Shown: one piece after another, positions 23,138-32,199 of the stretch | Layout of the letters: each line of letters starts with the position of its first letter | How positions within the stretch are numbered: the stretch's first letter is position 1 | DNA from: a virus | Reading direction: 5' to 3' (one strand) | IMG/VR virus record: IMGVR_UViG_3300017971_000125 | Span: 1 to 42,076 of that record | Length of the DNA: 42,076 nucleotides | Made by a program: the position numbers and the translations under genes | The notes under the pieces: generated by a model | Database searches by the model: none | What the model was told of the DNA's origin: nothing | The model's input: only the letters and a program-made list of their open reading frames with translations

Positions 23138-23683
23138 TTAAACCTCTTCTATTATGATTTGTTCTTTTTCTTCGCCGTCAATAGTCGGCGTTATTTCTAT
23201 AGTTTCCACAGCTTCAATAGTCTGTGTATAGGTTCCAGAGTATTCAAAAATAACATCAAAGCCCACCCGATTTTCCCAGAACGCTTCTTGAAAAACAGAA
23301 CGGTCTTCGGGGGCGGTTCCAATAAGTCTTACTATAATATCGTAAGTCTCGCAAAACTCACGGCCGTCAATTGACTTGAACCACTGTATTGCCTGATTGA
23401 CATACGTGTTTAAGTCGGTTATACTATTCTTATCTATAAATGATAATGATATCGTTGCGCGGTTCTTCTCATATCTGGTAATGTCCGCACTTGTCGGGTC
23501 TGTTGCGTTTTCAGTTACAGTAGTAATGTCCTGGTAGTCGTGCTCGTTTTGAGTATTGATATTCTTATACGATAAGTAAGGATATTGCGACACATCCGCC
23601 ATAGTATCGGCACGTAGAAAGTAAATACTTAAATTACTTGCAAGCTCTTTTATAATCTGTTTTATGTTGTTAGCCGGAATCAT
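23138..23683 (-). CDS. Neck / tail terminator protein (gp12-like, LIC_12616 type)
   Basis: 181 residues. IIKELASNLSIYFLRADTMADV, YPYLSYKNI and the later INQ-like NTYVNQAIQWFKS segment fit phage neck terminator proteins, which cap the tail and join it to the head. Its acidic C-terminal tail (IDGEEKEQIIIEEV) is unusual but harmless. Four-base overlap with the upstream gene. Confidence 0.75.
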   Translation of the reverse strand: MIPANNIKQIIKELASNLSIYFLRADTMADVSQYPYLSYKNINTQNEHDYQDITTVTENATDPTSADITRYEKNRATISLSFIDKNSITDLNTYVNQAIQWFKSIDGREFCETYDIIVRLIGTAPEDRSVFQEAFWENRVGFDVIFEYSGTYTQTIEAVETIEITPTIDGEEKEQIIIEEV

Positions 23684-24015
23684 GCCTGTATTTTCTTCCC
23701 TATGTACATCGTAAAGCCGCCGTCAAAATTACGATTTGACCACTGATCGATCCTGTAGTCACCATCGGTCAATTGTATAATGCTTTTCTTTGCTACTGTA
23801 CCGCTGCCAAGTTCATAAAATTTTCTGTCCTGTAAAGTATAGGTACCGTTAGTATCATAACGCAAATCTTTCATAGATAACGGAAACACACCCAGCTCAA
23901 CTGTACCGCTTACAAAGGTTTCTACATACTCACCGTCAACAACACTTTCAGAGTGGTGTTGAACCGTTACCGGAACAAGGTGTTTGATGATTGATGTGTA
24001 TACGCTTGTTATCAT
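23680..24015 (-). CDS. Head-tail joining protein
   Basis: 111 residues, beta-rich (LVPVTVQHHSESVVDGEYVE, YRIDQWSNRNFDGGFTMYIG). Order between the terminator and gp10-like genes, with four-base overlaps on both sides, suits a stopper or adaptor. No specific family is claimed. Confidence 0.65.
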   Translation of the reverse strand: MITSVYTSIIKHLVPVTVQHHSESVVDGEYVETFVSGTVELGVFPLSMKDLRYDTNGTYTLQDRKFYELGSGTVAKKSIIQLTDGDYRIDQWSNRNFDGGFTMYIGKKIQA

Positions 24016-24509
24016 ACTACTCTAAAACCTACACCCCTTAATAAGTTACCATCTACAATTAAAGTCTTATTCTTGCCACCTTTCTGTTGCGTTGTAAAAG
24101 GGTGGTTTTTTGGTTTTATATTTGACGATATACTCTTTCTAATTGCTGCAACTAGCAACACGCCCATCTGTTCAGTAATCTGTTTTTCTTTCACGTCAAG
24201 ATTGAAGATATCTTTTGTACTATCTTCATATATTTTAGCAACTGTCTTTTTGTTATCAAAAGTATTTCTTAAAAATGCACGTTCGGGTATTGTTATGTGT
24301 TTTGTATTCTTCAATAAATAAAGCCCCTGACTTGCAAGGTACTTTCGCATTTTAGCAGTCACTTTTATTTTCATGCCGAACTCATTAACTCCGGCAATCA
24401 TATTTAAGTGACCTTTACCTATAACACCGCCGCGCACCTCAGTCGCTTTGAAATTCTTCATGCGTTTTAAAAGATCTGGTATTCTGTTAACATCTTTTAA
24501 ATCTGACAT
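24012..24509 (-). CDS. Tail completion / virion morphogenesis protein (HK97 gp10-like)
   Basis: 165 residues. GGVIGKGHLNMIAGVNEFGM and IPERAFLRNTF are characteristic of the gp10/Mu gpG-type neck proteins, and the C-terminus includes TLIVDGNLLRGVGFRV. It completes the tail or attaches it to the head. Confidence 0.8.
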   Translation of the reverse strand: MSDLKDVNRIPDLLKRMKNFKATEVRGGVIGKGHLNMIAGVNEFGMKIKVTAKMRKYLASQGLYLLKNTKHITIPERAFLRNTFDNKKTVAKIYEDSTKDIFNLDVKEKQITEQMGVLLVAAIRKSISSNIKPKNHPFTTQQKGGKNKTLIVDGNLLRGVGFRVV

Positions 24510-24856
24510 TATAAAATCCTGTTATCCATGCCAAGGATACTATTTAATAGCTGTAAATACAGACGCTCCCACTTGTTTGTATAAGGCCCGTCTAAACTAG
24601 AGCCACCACCGCCCCAACTGACAGAAACATCCGCTACACTCTCGCCGGTTTTATCGGTGTTAAGATAACCGCCCGATGACATAGACGACCCTGTTTTATA
24701 CCGCTGTAATCTGCTAAACTGTGCGTGATTACTCGACACGCCCTGTAATTCAATCTCTTGTTGCGCATCATCAAGGTATAGCTGAAGAGTTCCCGAGTCA
24801 ACACCAGTCAACTCGGGAAACATAACAACTAAGTCGGTTGTAGTGGCAAGGGCCAT
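24509..24856 (-). CDS. Head-tail connector, DUF4054-like
   Basis: 115 residues. MALATTTDLVVMFPEL and LQLYLDDAQQEIEL match the N-terminal helix pattern of DUF4054 connectors. It starts at the base where the capsid gene stops and ends where the gp10-like gene starts, as in related phages. Confidence 0.8.
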   Translation of the reverse strand: MALATTTDLVVMFPELTGVDSGTLQLYLDDAQQEIELQGVSSNHAQFSRLQRYKTGSSMSSGGYLNTDKTGESVADVSVSWGGGGSSLDGPYTNKWERLYLQLLNSILGMDNRIL

Positions 24857-25812
24857 TAAATGCCCTTGCCTATATAAGCGCCGGCTGGGTGTCTGAAAAG
24901 AACACCACCGAAACTTTCTTTCACTGCCTGCTCCATAGTTCCAACAATGTCATACACAGGATCAAGAAGGTTGATATCTTCTGTAACTGCAAGTTCTACA
25001 ACTTCTGGGTCATTGTCAAGCACCATAAAGTAATTGACAGTATCACCATTATTAACAGCTCGCATAACTCTTGATTTTATGATAGTTGTAAAATCAAAGT
25101 TCGCCTTGATCCAGTCATACACTGTCATAGTAGTTTGATCGCCGTAAGGCTGTCTTAGTAGATTGAAACTCTGTGGGTCCATCGCAAGAGCACGGCCAAC
25201 AAAAAGTCCATCCGCCTCAACCGTGTCAACCGCTGTTCGGATATCTTTTATAATTTCGGCTGGGGTCTTGTTTGACCAGAGTCTTTTTGCGGCCGCGTCG
25301 GCTCCAGTAGCGCCCTGAGCAACGTTCTCTTTAGTACCTAGATCAGTGCCGTAATAATCCGCACTGAAAAGTCCTTTAATACCATAATCAGCATCGCCAA
25401 CAAAAGATAGTGCATTTTCTGTTTCAAAAATGAAACGTCTTGCGCTCTGCACTCTTGTAGTATCAAGCTGAACGCCCGGGCCTTTTCCCAGCGCGCGTTT
25501 GGCCATTTCGGCTTCCCGTTCTTTTTTAGTCCATCGAATACCGGTCGCAATATCGTAAACTTTTTGAGTTATACGACCGCCTTTCTCACCGACAAACTCA
25601 ATGTCTTTTGCGCTCGCACCATGCGCGAGAATCTTAGCACTGCCCTGTCTCTGGTAGTAATCATAACCTATCTCACGCGCATAAGGTGCGTAAGAAGTGT
25701 TAAGCTTTAGCAACTTACGTGCTGCCATTTCTTCTTCTCGAGGTGTATATAAGACATTTTCTATCTGTAGAAAATCATCTTCTGTAAATAGTCCGCTTTC
25801 AAATTTTGCCAT
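24856..25812 (-). CDS. Major capsid protein, DUF2184-like
   Basis: 318 residues. YTPREEEMAARKLLKLNTSY and GYDYYQRQGSAKILAHGASA, followed by RQPYGDQTTMTVYDWIKANF, match DUF2184/HK97-fold capsids of this phage type. It sits between the cement protein and the DUF4054 connector. No N-terminal scaffold domain is attached; scaffolding is supplied by the DUF2213 gene. Confidence 0.88.
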   Translation of the reverse strand: MAKFESGLFTEDDFLQIENVLYTPREEEMAARKLLKLNTSYAPYAREIGYDYYQRQGSAKILAHGASAKDIEFVGEKGGRITQKVYDIATGIRWTKKEREAEMAKRALGKGPGVQLDTTRVQSARRFIFETENALSFVGDADYGIKGLFSADYYGTDLGTKENVAQGATGADAAAKRLWSNKTPAEIIKDIRTAVDTVEADGLFVGRALAMDPQSFNLLRQPYGDQTTMTVYDWIKANFDFTTIIKSRVMRAVNNGDTVNYFMVLDNDPEVVELAVTEDINLLDPVYDIVGTMEQAVKESFGGVLFRHPAGAYIGKGI

Positions 25813-25837
25813 AGTTAACTACTCCTTAAATCCTGTT

Positions 25838-26338
25838 TTAGGTATCTGCACTTATTGAAAAGGGTGGTGCGATATAAAGTTTTGCAACTGTACCGCTTGC
25901 CGCGTCGCTTCTATACTCGGCCCCGGTTAATGCAACTGTCTTTCCAGCATCAGCAGTTGTGGCAAAAGAACCTGCAACAAGATTACCGCTTGCGGTGTGT
26001 CTGATTCTTACTGTATCGCCTTTAGATACTGCTTCTTCAACATACACCAGTATAGTACCCTGAGTCATAATACCTGCGGGGTCATACTGGTTATAAGCAG
26101 AATTATCAAGGTCGCTTGCTTCTGTAGAATAGGCCGCGACCCCAACAAAAACGCCGCTTGCACTTGCATATATCTTAACTTCTGTCTCGTTGTCAGTTCC
26201 TTCCATAACAGCACGACCGAACTTTATTCCGTCCTCTTCTGCTGCATATGATTCAATTAAATTCATAGGGTTATGTTCGGGTATACGCCCGGCCCCTAAA
26301 CTTTTACTTGTGTAAAGTGGTTCTTTAGGTATTGCCAT
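25838..26338 (-). CDS. Structural cement (head decoration) protein
   Basis: 166 residues, beta-rich with many Ala, Ser and Gly (GIKFGRAVMEGTDNETEV, GVFVGVAAYSTEASDL, VSKGDTVRIRHTASG). This fits the Gp24/DUF2190-type proteins that stabilise the capsid. It starts on the last base of the scaffold gene. Confidence 0.75.
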   Translation of the reverse strand: MAIPKEPLYTSKSLGAGRIPEHNPMNLIESYAAEEDGIKFGRAVMEGTDNETEVKIYASASGVFVGVAAYSTEASDLDNSAYNQYDPAGIMTQGTILVYVEEAVSKGDTVRIRHTASGNLVAGSFATTADAGKTVALTGAEYRSDAASGTVAKLYIAPPFSISADT

Positions 26339-27537
26339 TATTCAGCACCCCCATAAATATTCTGTAGTTTAACTCTTTTTTCCTGAATTACGTTTCTGTC
26401 AACTGTCATGTCAATTTTACGCTCTTCTTTATCCGCGGTTAAATTTGCTTTCTCTCTTAGCAATTCACACGCTGCATCGTATCTTGCGTTAATTGCATCA
26501 ATACTCAATGCACCTACGTCAACACCTTCCTTGAATGGTAGGCCTTTAGCAATCACTTGCAACTTAATCTCGTCATTTGAGAGCCCATCAAAAGACATGT
26601 CTTTATCAACACTTTTTGCAAAGTCGATAATGTCCGCTCTGTCCCGTGCAATCTTTGCCGCCTGTTCAGGAATTGAGTTTTTCAACTCTTGATACTGCTC
26701 CTTCCAACTATCAACGGACGATTGAAGTGTATCAATAGCCCCCTCAAGTCTTTTAATTTTCCTTTCCTGAGATGAGTCTGCTTTAATCTCATTGAGTTCT
26801 TTTTCTAACTCGTCAATTTTAAGCGCATCCGCTTTTATGTGCTTTCTTAAGAGCATGAGCTCGTCGTGTATCTCCTTATCAACTGAGATATCGATCGCGC
26901 TGTCAAATTTACGATAAGAAAATTTCTTTCCCGATGTACTTTCGTCTGCATCGGTTTTCTTAATTTTATCACTCATAGTTTGTCCTCTGTCTACATGTAT
27001 TTTTACGTCACGTCCCGCCCGCCCTCTGTCAACGTGGGCTACGTGGTTAATTACAATGTTTGTTTGTGCTCTGTCATATGCCTGACCGTTATACTCTCCG
27101 CCCTGCATATCTGTATTATGTGTAAATCCAATTGAAACCTCTCGCATATTTCCAGCCTGAATTTCATTGATTAGCTCACGGTCATATATTGTCTCGTATG
27201 CCACAAGTTTATCATTTTCAATTTTTGGCTCTGAGATATTCCCTTTTACATATTGACTATAGTTTTCTGAGTCGACCAGAACCGGAGTTACATTATCTGA
27301 TGCGCGGGGGTGATCCTGAGTCCGGGGGTCCCCAACAACCGGCGCCCCTTTAGCGCTGTCAATAGTTGTCTTAGAAAATAAGTCCTGTGGAAGTTTAGCG
27401 TGGTAAATTATTTGGCCATCTTCGACGTATGGAAACACACCGGGCTTTGCAATTGTTACTTTAGCTTTGAGGAAACCTTCTTGCGTTTCCAATACCTCAA
27501 AGTCGCCTTTATCATATGTTATATCATAAGTACCCAT
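26338..27537 (-). CDS. DUF2213 capsid protease / scaffold fusion
   Basis: 399 residues from the ATG at 27537; an in-frame TTG at 27585 would add 16 residues. Neither has a good ribosome binding site. The N-terminal domain (GFLKAKVTIAKPGVFPY, GAPVVGDPRTQDHPRASD, NMREVSIGFT) is DUF2213, a putative prohead protease with Ser and His in place. Residues about 230-290 form a long coiled coil typical of scaffold. An acidic and Lys-rich linker joins them. It precedes the capsid genes as expected. Confidence 0.85.
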   Translation of the reverse strand: MGTYDITYDKGDFEVLETQEGFLKAKVTIAKPGVFPYVEDGQIIYHAKLPQDLFSKTTIDSAKGAPVVGDPRTQDHPRASDNVTPVLVDSENYSQYVKGNISEPKIENDKLVAYETIYDRELINEIQAGNMREVSIGFTHNTDMQGGEYNGQAYDRAQTNIVINHVAHVDRGRAGRDVKIHVDRGQTMSDKIKKTDADESTSGKKFSYRKFDSAIDISVDKEIHDELMLLRKHIKADALKIDELEKELNEIKADSSQERKIKRLEGAIDTLQSSVDSWKEQYQELKNSIPEQAAKIARDRADIIDFAKSVDKDMSFDGLSNDEIKLQVIAKGLPFKEGVDVGALSIDAINARYDAACELLREKANLTADKEERKIDMTVDRNVIQEKRVKLQNIYGGAE

Positions 27538-27600
27538 AATAAAAAAATGAGCATATTTACATAAAATTACAAGTATTTTTTGCAATGAGACATAAAAAAG

Positions 27601-28410
27601 TTAGGCAATGAAAAGTTTTGGATCGATAGGATCGTAGATATAACTATCCAGACTATTTTTGCGTTTCTCCAGCAGTTCTTTCCATGCATCAATAAAATAT
27701 TGATCTCCCTCTTTCTCCCAGCGTTTATAGTCTGTTATCTGAGGTTTATCTGAATCGTAGCCGTACTTTTCAATGAAGGTTTTACCGATATTTATTCTTT
27801 TAGATTTCATCTGTTCAAATTCACGGTTGGGGAAGTGTGCATAAAACAACTTCGTTGCATCTGCTATGTGATTTCTTTTTGATATAATAAGGTGGTGGCC
27901 GTCGCCCCACTTCATACCATCGCACCATTTCACAAAAACTTTTGACTGGGGCCTCGGTGTCTGTTCGCGATATTTCCACCGGATGAAAAAATTAGTGTCG
28001 CTGTCATCATCTTTAATTGACGGCTGGTAATCAATCCACTTACACTTGATATACCCGTATTTATGGCGGTCATGAGGTTGTATACATTCCTGTATTGTTA
28101 AACCATTAGGTATCTTTAATATTTCATCGGCGTCAATTGGCAAGATCCAGTTGCAGCCGTCTCTAAAAGCCTGCTCAGAGGCTTGATTAAAAAACTCTGC
28201 CTGCATATATCCGGTGTTGTAGTCTTCGATTCTTACAATACGGGCATCTTTTTTTAGTGTCTCGAATCTATTAACTTCTTGCCGTGTTTCATCATTACTC
28301 AAATTATGTATAATATAAAAATCACGTATGCCAATATTATAATAATAAATAAGGTTATTAAATATTAACTTCTCTTCATGCTTAATTCTTGTAATATAAG
28401 CTATTTTCAT
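27601..28410 (-). CDS. Glycosyltransferase family 2-like enzyme
   Basis: 269 residues. It opens with a Rossmann-like strand (MKIAYITRIKHEEK) and a FIIHNLSNDET segment, then ILPIDADEILKIP with the DxD-type metal and sugar-nucleotide site. The middle holds GDGHHLIISKRNH, as in GT2_4/GT92-type enzymes. It is the last gene of a four-gene sugar cassette inside the head operon and overlaps the methyltransferase by four bases. Substrate unknown. Confidence 0.82.
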   Translation of the reverse strand: MKIAYITRIKHEEKLIFNNLIYYYNIGIRDFYIIHNLSNDETRQEVNRFETLKKDARIVRIEDYNTGYMQAEFFNQASEQAFRDGCNWILPIDADEILKIPNGLTIQECIQPHDRHKYGYIKCKWIDYQPSIKDDDSDTNFFIRWKYREQTPRPQSKVFVKWCDGMKWGDGHHLIISKRNHIADATKLFYAHFPNREFEQMKSKRINIGKTFIEKYGYDSDKPQITDYKRWEKEGDQYFIDAWKELLEKRKNSLDSYIYDPIDPKLFIA

Positions 28411-28970
28411 TTCATAAAAAACACTGAGTTTTTTCTGTACCAGTTATATATTACATCATTGCCACGAATCCAGTTTGATACTTCCTCAATGTGTCTATAC
28501 CCGCGTGCCTCAAATTTCTCAATCCAGTATTCAAGCGGTTGACAGTTTATATGGTTTATACCCGGCTGGCCTACCTGAGCGGCCGAGAAAAGTATATTAT
28601 CTGAATGGTTACATAATGTATCAATCAAATTATCGGCGTATTGTATGTCGATATGTTCAGCCACTTCCATTGACGTGCAAAGGTCATATTTAACTTTTGA
28701 CTCAATAACATTTTCAAGATTTCTATACTCAATAAATTTCTTATCGACCTGTAAACTACTCTCCACGTGTTCGCCGTCTATGCCGCGTATATCGAGGCCC
28801 ATCTCATAACAGCCAGAAAGAAAAGAGCCACCACCGCAACCAATATCAATAATATCAATAACTGTTATATACCTCTGTAATTCAGGTATAATTATCTTTG
28901 CGTAGTTATAACCGTTGTCTCTTATTTTTTCATACAGCGCCGGTTTGTATTGATTCTTTAAGTTCTCCAA
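28407..28970 (-). CDS. SAM-dependent methyltransferase
   Basis: 187 residues from a TTG at 28970, chosen because CAGGGGGT lies 7 bases upstream; the longer frame to 29012 also begins with TTG but has no such site. Motif I is IIDIGCGGGSFLSGCYEMG, followed by GIDGEHVESS and the post-motif LCTSMEVAEHI. This is the Methyltransf_23 type, often acting on sugars, lipids or small molecules. It belongs to the sugar cassette. Confidence 0.88.
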   Translation of the reverse strand: MENLKNQYKPALYEKIRDNGYNYAKIIIPELQRYITVIDIIDIGCGGGSFLSGCYEMGLDIRGIDGEHVESSLQVDKKFIEYRNLENVIESKVKYDLCTSMEVAEHIDIQYADNLIDTLCNHSDNILFSAAQVGQPGINHINCQPLEYWIEKFEARGYRHIEEVSNWIRGNDVIYNWYRKNSVFFMK

Positions 28971-28975
28971 GTATG

Positions 28976-30256
28976 TTACCCCCTGTTTACTTTCTTTTGA
29001 TCTTCTAACCAATCACGAAACTCTTCTGACTCTCTATGAAATTCATCAATCGACCTGCCCTTAATCTTTATTATTGGATCAATTGGTCGCCGTCCATTAG
29101 AGTTGAACATGTAGAAGTTGTACTTATCAAGATCCCTATCAAGAATCTCTATATTATAATTATCTGGGTTATTCCAGACATCCGACCCGGGGATCGGTAC
29201 AAATGCAGTACACGCAACAATCGAATAAGGCAGCCTTGACAGGTAATACTTGTTATACTCAATTGTTTTACGTGTCTGGAAAGGCGTTCTTATCATCATT
29301 AAGATTCGAGTTTCAAAGTCACATGCATGAGACAATTCAAGTGCTCTTATATTGTCCGCAACTGTAGTGCCTTTTTTAAGACCTGTTAAAACATCGTCGT
29401 CGAAACTCTCAACGCCAAACGATAACTCTTTGCAACCCGCGTCATGCATAGCGCTTAACATTTCACTATCAAGAGGTTTCACTCTGCATGACACACGCCA
29501 GTAAACGTTAAGCGGTGCTATGGTTTCACACATTGCAAGCACTCTTTTCTTATCAATCATAAACATATCGTCTGAGAACCTGAATTGTCTTATCCCGTAA
29601 TTGTCGCGAACGTGTTTTATCTCAGCGGCTACTTCTCCCGCCTCCCTCAATCTTACCTTGTCATTTAACGCCGGTGCCGTACAAAAAGCACACTGACATG
29701 GACAGCCTCTTGACGACAATATGATCGTACTTTCGCCGGCTGCATATTTCTTATTATATGCAAAAATATCACCGCCCTGAGAGTCCTGCAATAGATGTCT
29801 TGCTGGATAAGGCAGTGCATCAAGGTAGCATACCGGACGATTGCCATAAAACGTTTTCAAACACTGGTTGTTCATGTCGTTAAGCATATCCAATATAACA
29901 TATTCACCAGCTCCCATACAAACCGCGTCAAAATATTTAAAATCTATATATTCTGTCGCAAGGGTGCCCGGCCCACCTGCAACAACTACGCTATCCGGAC
30001 GGTGGTCCTTAATTCTTTTTGCGAATCGATTAGCTTGTAGCACTTCCATAGATGTCATGGTTATTCCGTACATCTTAGCATCCGGGAGACCTGCAATTGC
30101 TAAGTCATCATCAAGAGCAGCACAGTTATATATAGTGACTTCATAGTCGTGCAACTCAAGCATTGACGCTAAGTACATCAACCCCAGGGGCGCCTGTGCG
30201 TCCGGGTTGTTTAGATACGGCTTAGGTAGATACACTAAACATACATCAAACATCAA
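28976..30256 (-). CDS. B12-binding radical SAM enzyme
   Basis: 426 residues. The N-terminal cobalamin-binding domain (VCLVYLPKPYLNNPDAQAPL to VVVAGGPGTLATEY) is followed by the radical SAM cluster CPCQCAFC in the CxxxCxxC spacing, then the TIM-barrel (ELSFGVESFDD). B12-radical SAM enzymes methylate unreactive carbons or phosphorus or rearrange sugars. Such enzymes are uncommon in phage head operons. It overlaps the glycosyltransferase by 11 bases. Confidence 0.9.
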   Translation of the reverse strand: MMFDVCLVYLPKPYLNNPDAQAPLGLMYLASMLELHDYEVTIYNCAALDDDLAIAGLPDAKMYGITMTSMEVLQANRFAKRIKDHRPDSVVVAGGPGTLATEYIDFKYFDAVCMGAGEYVILDMLNDMNNQCLKTFYGNRPVCYLDALPYPARHLLQDSQGGDIFAYNKKYAAGESTIILSSRGCPCQCAFCTAPALNDKVRLREAGEVAAEIKHVRDNYGIRQFRFSDDMFMIDKKRVLAMCETIAPLNVYWRVSCRVKPLDSEMLSAMHDAGCKELSFGVESFDDDVLTGLKKGTTVADNIRALELSHACDFETRILMMIRTPFQTRKTIEYNKYYLSRLPYSIVACTAFVPIPGSDVWNNPDNYNIEILDRDLDKYNFYMFNSNGRRPIDPIIKIKGRSIDEFHRESEEFRDWLEDQKKVNRG

Positions 30257-31229
30257 GCAACCTCTCTATAACCGTTATTCTTTTCAGGTTTATTTTAGAT
30301 AGGTATAGGTTGTCCATGATATAATATTTGGATAACTCAAAATTATCTTTTCTTTTCCGGCCGTCCTTGATTAAACTATCAAGATTGACATAAAACTCTT
30401 TTGCATCTCTGTATCGAATAAGCCCCGGTCTTTTCCACTCTGGCAGGTCGGGGCCTATACATGTAGCCCCTGCATACGTGCCTTCAATCCATGCGATATT
30501 CGATTTACCAACATTAAACCGGTTAAACTGTAGCGGTACGAACTGAATAGCCGGGTTAGTGTTTTTTATGAATTTAAAATACTTCAGTACAGGTAATTCT
30601 TTCTGATTGTAGTGTTTGTCGATCCCATCTGTCATATACCATAGATCATTACCAACGAAACACCACCCCCACTCAGGGTACTCTTTAGCTAACTTAAAAA
30701 CCTGTTCGGCAACGCCCAACAAATCCTGTCTATGTGTCTGGCTACCACGCCACAACAACGCCTCTTCTCTGGATGGTTCATCGGGCAGAATGAAATTATA
30801 GTCATTAAATGCATTCTCAATAACCACAACATTATCGTTATAGTTAGAATATACGTTCTTCAATTCAGGGGTTGCAACTGTAACAATATCGGCAAGTTGT
30901 ACGCACTGAGCAATAATTTTTTTCACATCAAGATTAAACGTATCGTGACACGGGTTATATTCCGGAATATCGAATAAATTATCATCATAATCAACCCATA
31001 ACTTGACATTAAAATCTTTTGCTATTCTACACGCTGCTAAAAACTCTGGTCCCGCCGGGCGTTCCAGATATAGTATATCCGTGTCCGCTATGGCGTGCCA
31101 TTCGATCTCGTCTATTTTCTGCACGTCTATTTTTGAGTTTAGTTTGTGTAATTTGGAAAACGGCCCCATTGACCTGTAATAACTACACGCCCCGTGAGGA
31201 TATTGTACACCGACTTTAATTTTTATCAT
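30246..31229 (-). CDS. Glycosyltransferase (GT4-like)
   Basis: 327 residues. YPHGACSYYRSMGPFSKL at the N-terminus, VDYDDNLFDIP, ADIVTVATPELKNVY, and a C-terminal nucleotide-sugar lobe with NIAWIEGTYAGATCIGPDLPEW fit GT-B glycosyltransferases of the GT4 group. It is the first gene of the cassette, overlapping the small HTH-like gene by four bases. Confidence 0.85.
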   Translation of the reverse strand: MIKIKVGVQYPHGACSYYRSMGPFSKLHKLNSKIDVQKIDEIEWHAIADTDILYLERPAGPEFLAACRIAKDFNVKLWVDYDDNLFDIPEYNPCHDTFNLDVKKIIAQCVQLADIVTVATPELKNVYSNYNDNVVVIENAFNDYNFILPDEPSREEALLWRGSQTHRQDLLGVAEQVFKLAKEYPEWGWCFVGNDLWYMTDGIDKHYNQKELPVLKYFKFIKNTNPAIQFVPLQFNRFNVGKSNIAWIEGTYAGATCIGPDLPEWKRPGLIRYRDAKEFYVNLDSLIKDGRKRKDNFELSKYYIMDNLYLSKINLKRITVIERLLDV

Positions 31230-31414
31230 AGTTCTCCGACCTCTTTTTTAATTTGTTCTATATTTTTATTTATTGCCGTTCCCGGCGTATTGACTAAATA
31301 ACTCATTGCATTCTTGCATTGCCACGTTATAGTCCGTATAGGCATATCATATTTGCGCTCAAGCTCTCTCTGTGATAACCCGCGATAATAATCAATGAAT
31401 AGATCAACGTTCAA
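31226..31414 (-). CDS. Small helix-turn-helix-like protein
   Basis: 62 residues. LFIDYYRGLSQRELERKYDM then IRTITWQCKNAMSYL reads as a HTH unit of the sigma region 4/Trp-repressor type. It bridges the minor head gene and the sugar cassette with four-base overlaps on each side. A regulator or a packaging-related small protein; not proven. Confidence 0.6.
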   Translation of the reverse strand: MNVDLFIDYYRGLSQRELERKYDMPIRTITWQCKNAMSYLVNTPGTAINKNIEQIKKEVGEL

Positions 31415-32199
31415 CCTGTCACCTCTTCGCGTGTTGGTTCAGGATAGCACCTACAGTTATAATCTTCACCCGGGTGGGCTGCTCCCGGCTTTGTAAGTAA
31501 CCCGGTATAAGCAGCACCGCGCGTCCATGAAAAAACACGACCCTCCAATTCTGAGTGTGTCTCTCTCACTGCATTGTCCCCAACTGTACGCCATATGTAA
31601 TTGGCAAACCCCGCGCTTGATTGCTGCTCTTTTGTGAACTCCGCGAACGCATTCCCGACCTGATCGCGTGCCCAGAACTTAGCTTTTTTAATGTTGCCGT
31701 CGGTATGCTCCAGCAGTGTTTGACTCAGCTCTTTAATCGACCCGCCTTTAGTATATGTGTCAATTGCGGCCTGTGAAATACCATCAATATACTCACTGCC
31801 CAGACTTTCAACAAGCAGTATATTTTTCTTTATTGTATTGCCTACAAAGTTCTTGTACAACTCACTATTCGACGCAATATCTATGGCCTCAATTGCCGAT
31901 GCTTTGTTTATACCACGTAAGACTTTTATTGACTTCTTAATTGTCGAGGTCGCCCACTTGCTCACCCCTGCAACTTCTTTTGTTATTGGCTTCTGTACTG
32001 CCTTTGCTGCAATCTTATCTATCTGTATATCGTACAGTCTATTTATTGCGAGTTTGAACTCTGTTATAGTCGCGCTGTTCTCATACGCTCGCTTTATCTC
32101 GGGTATGGCAAGACGCCCGAGTCGTGTTATAGCTTTGCTATATGTACGCTCGAATGCCTTCTCGTATTGTTTGGGAAATTTATTCTTTGGATTCGCCAA
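31411..32199 (-). CDS. Phage head morphogenesis protein (Mu F / SPP1 gp7-like)
   Basis: 262 residues. The C-terminal signature is complete: WRTVGDNAVRETHSELEGRV followed by HPGEDYNCRCYPEP. The helical N-terminus (YEKAFERTYSKAITRLGRLA) is typical. These minor capsid proteins bind the portal and aid head assembly or DNA ejection. It overlaps the portal gene by 20 bases. Confidence 0.9.
   Translation of the reverse strand: MANPKNKFPKQYEKAFERTYSKAITRLGRLAIPEIKRAYENSATITEFKLAINRLYDIQIDKIAAKAVQKPITKEVAGVSKWATSTIKKSIKVLRGINKASAIEAIDIASNSELYKNFVGNTIKKNILLVESLGSEYIDGISQAAIDTYTKGGSIKELSQTLLEHTDGNIKKAKFWARDQVGNAFAEFTKEQQSSAGFANYIWRTVGDNAVRETHSELEGRVFSWTRGAAYTGLLTKPGAAHPGEDYNCRCYPEPTREEVTG

Noticed and set aside
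28611-28621. 11-base match between the sequence after the Cas12a repeat and the methyltransferase gene (possible self-target)
   Set aside because: Too short for AT-rich DNA, no TTTV PAM beside it (GGTT), and the match stops after 11 bases.
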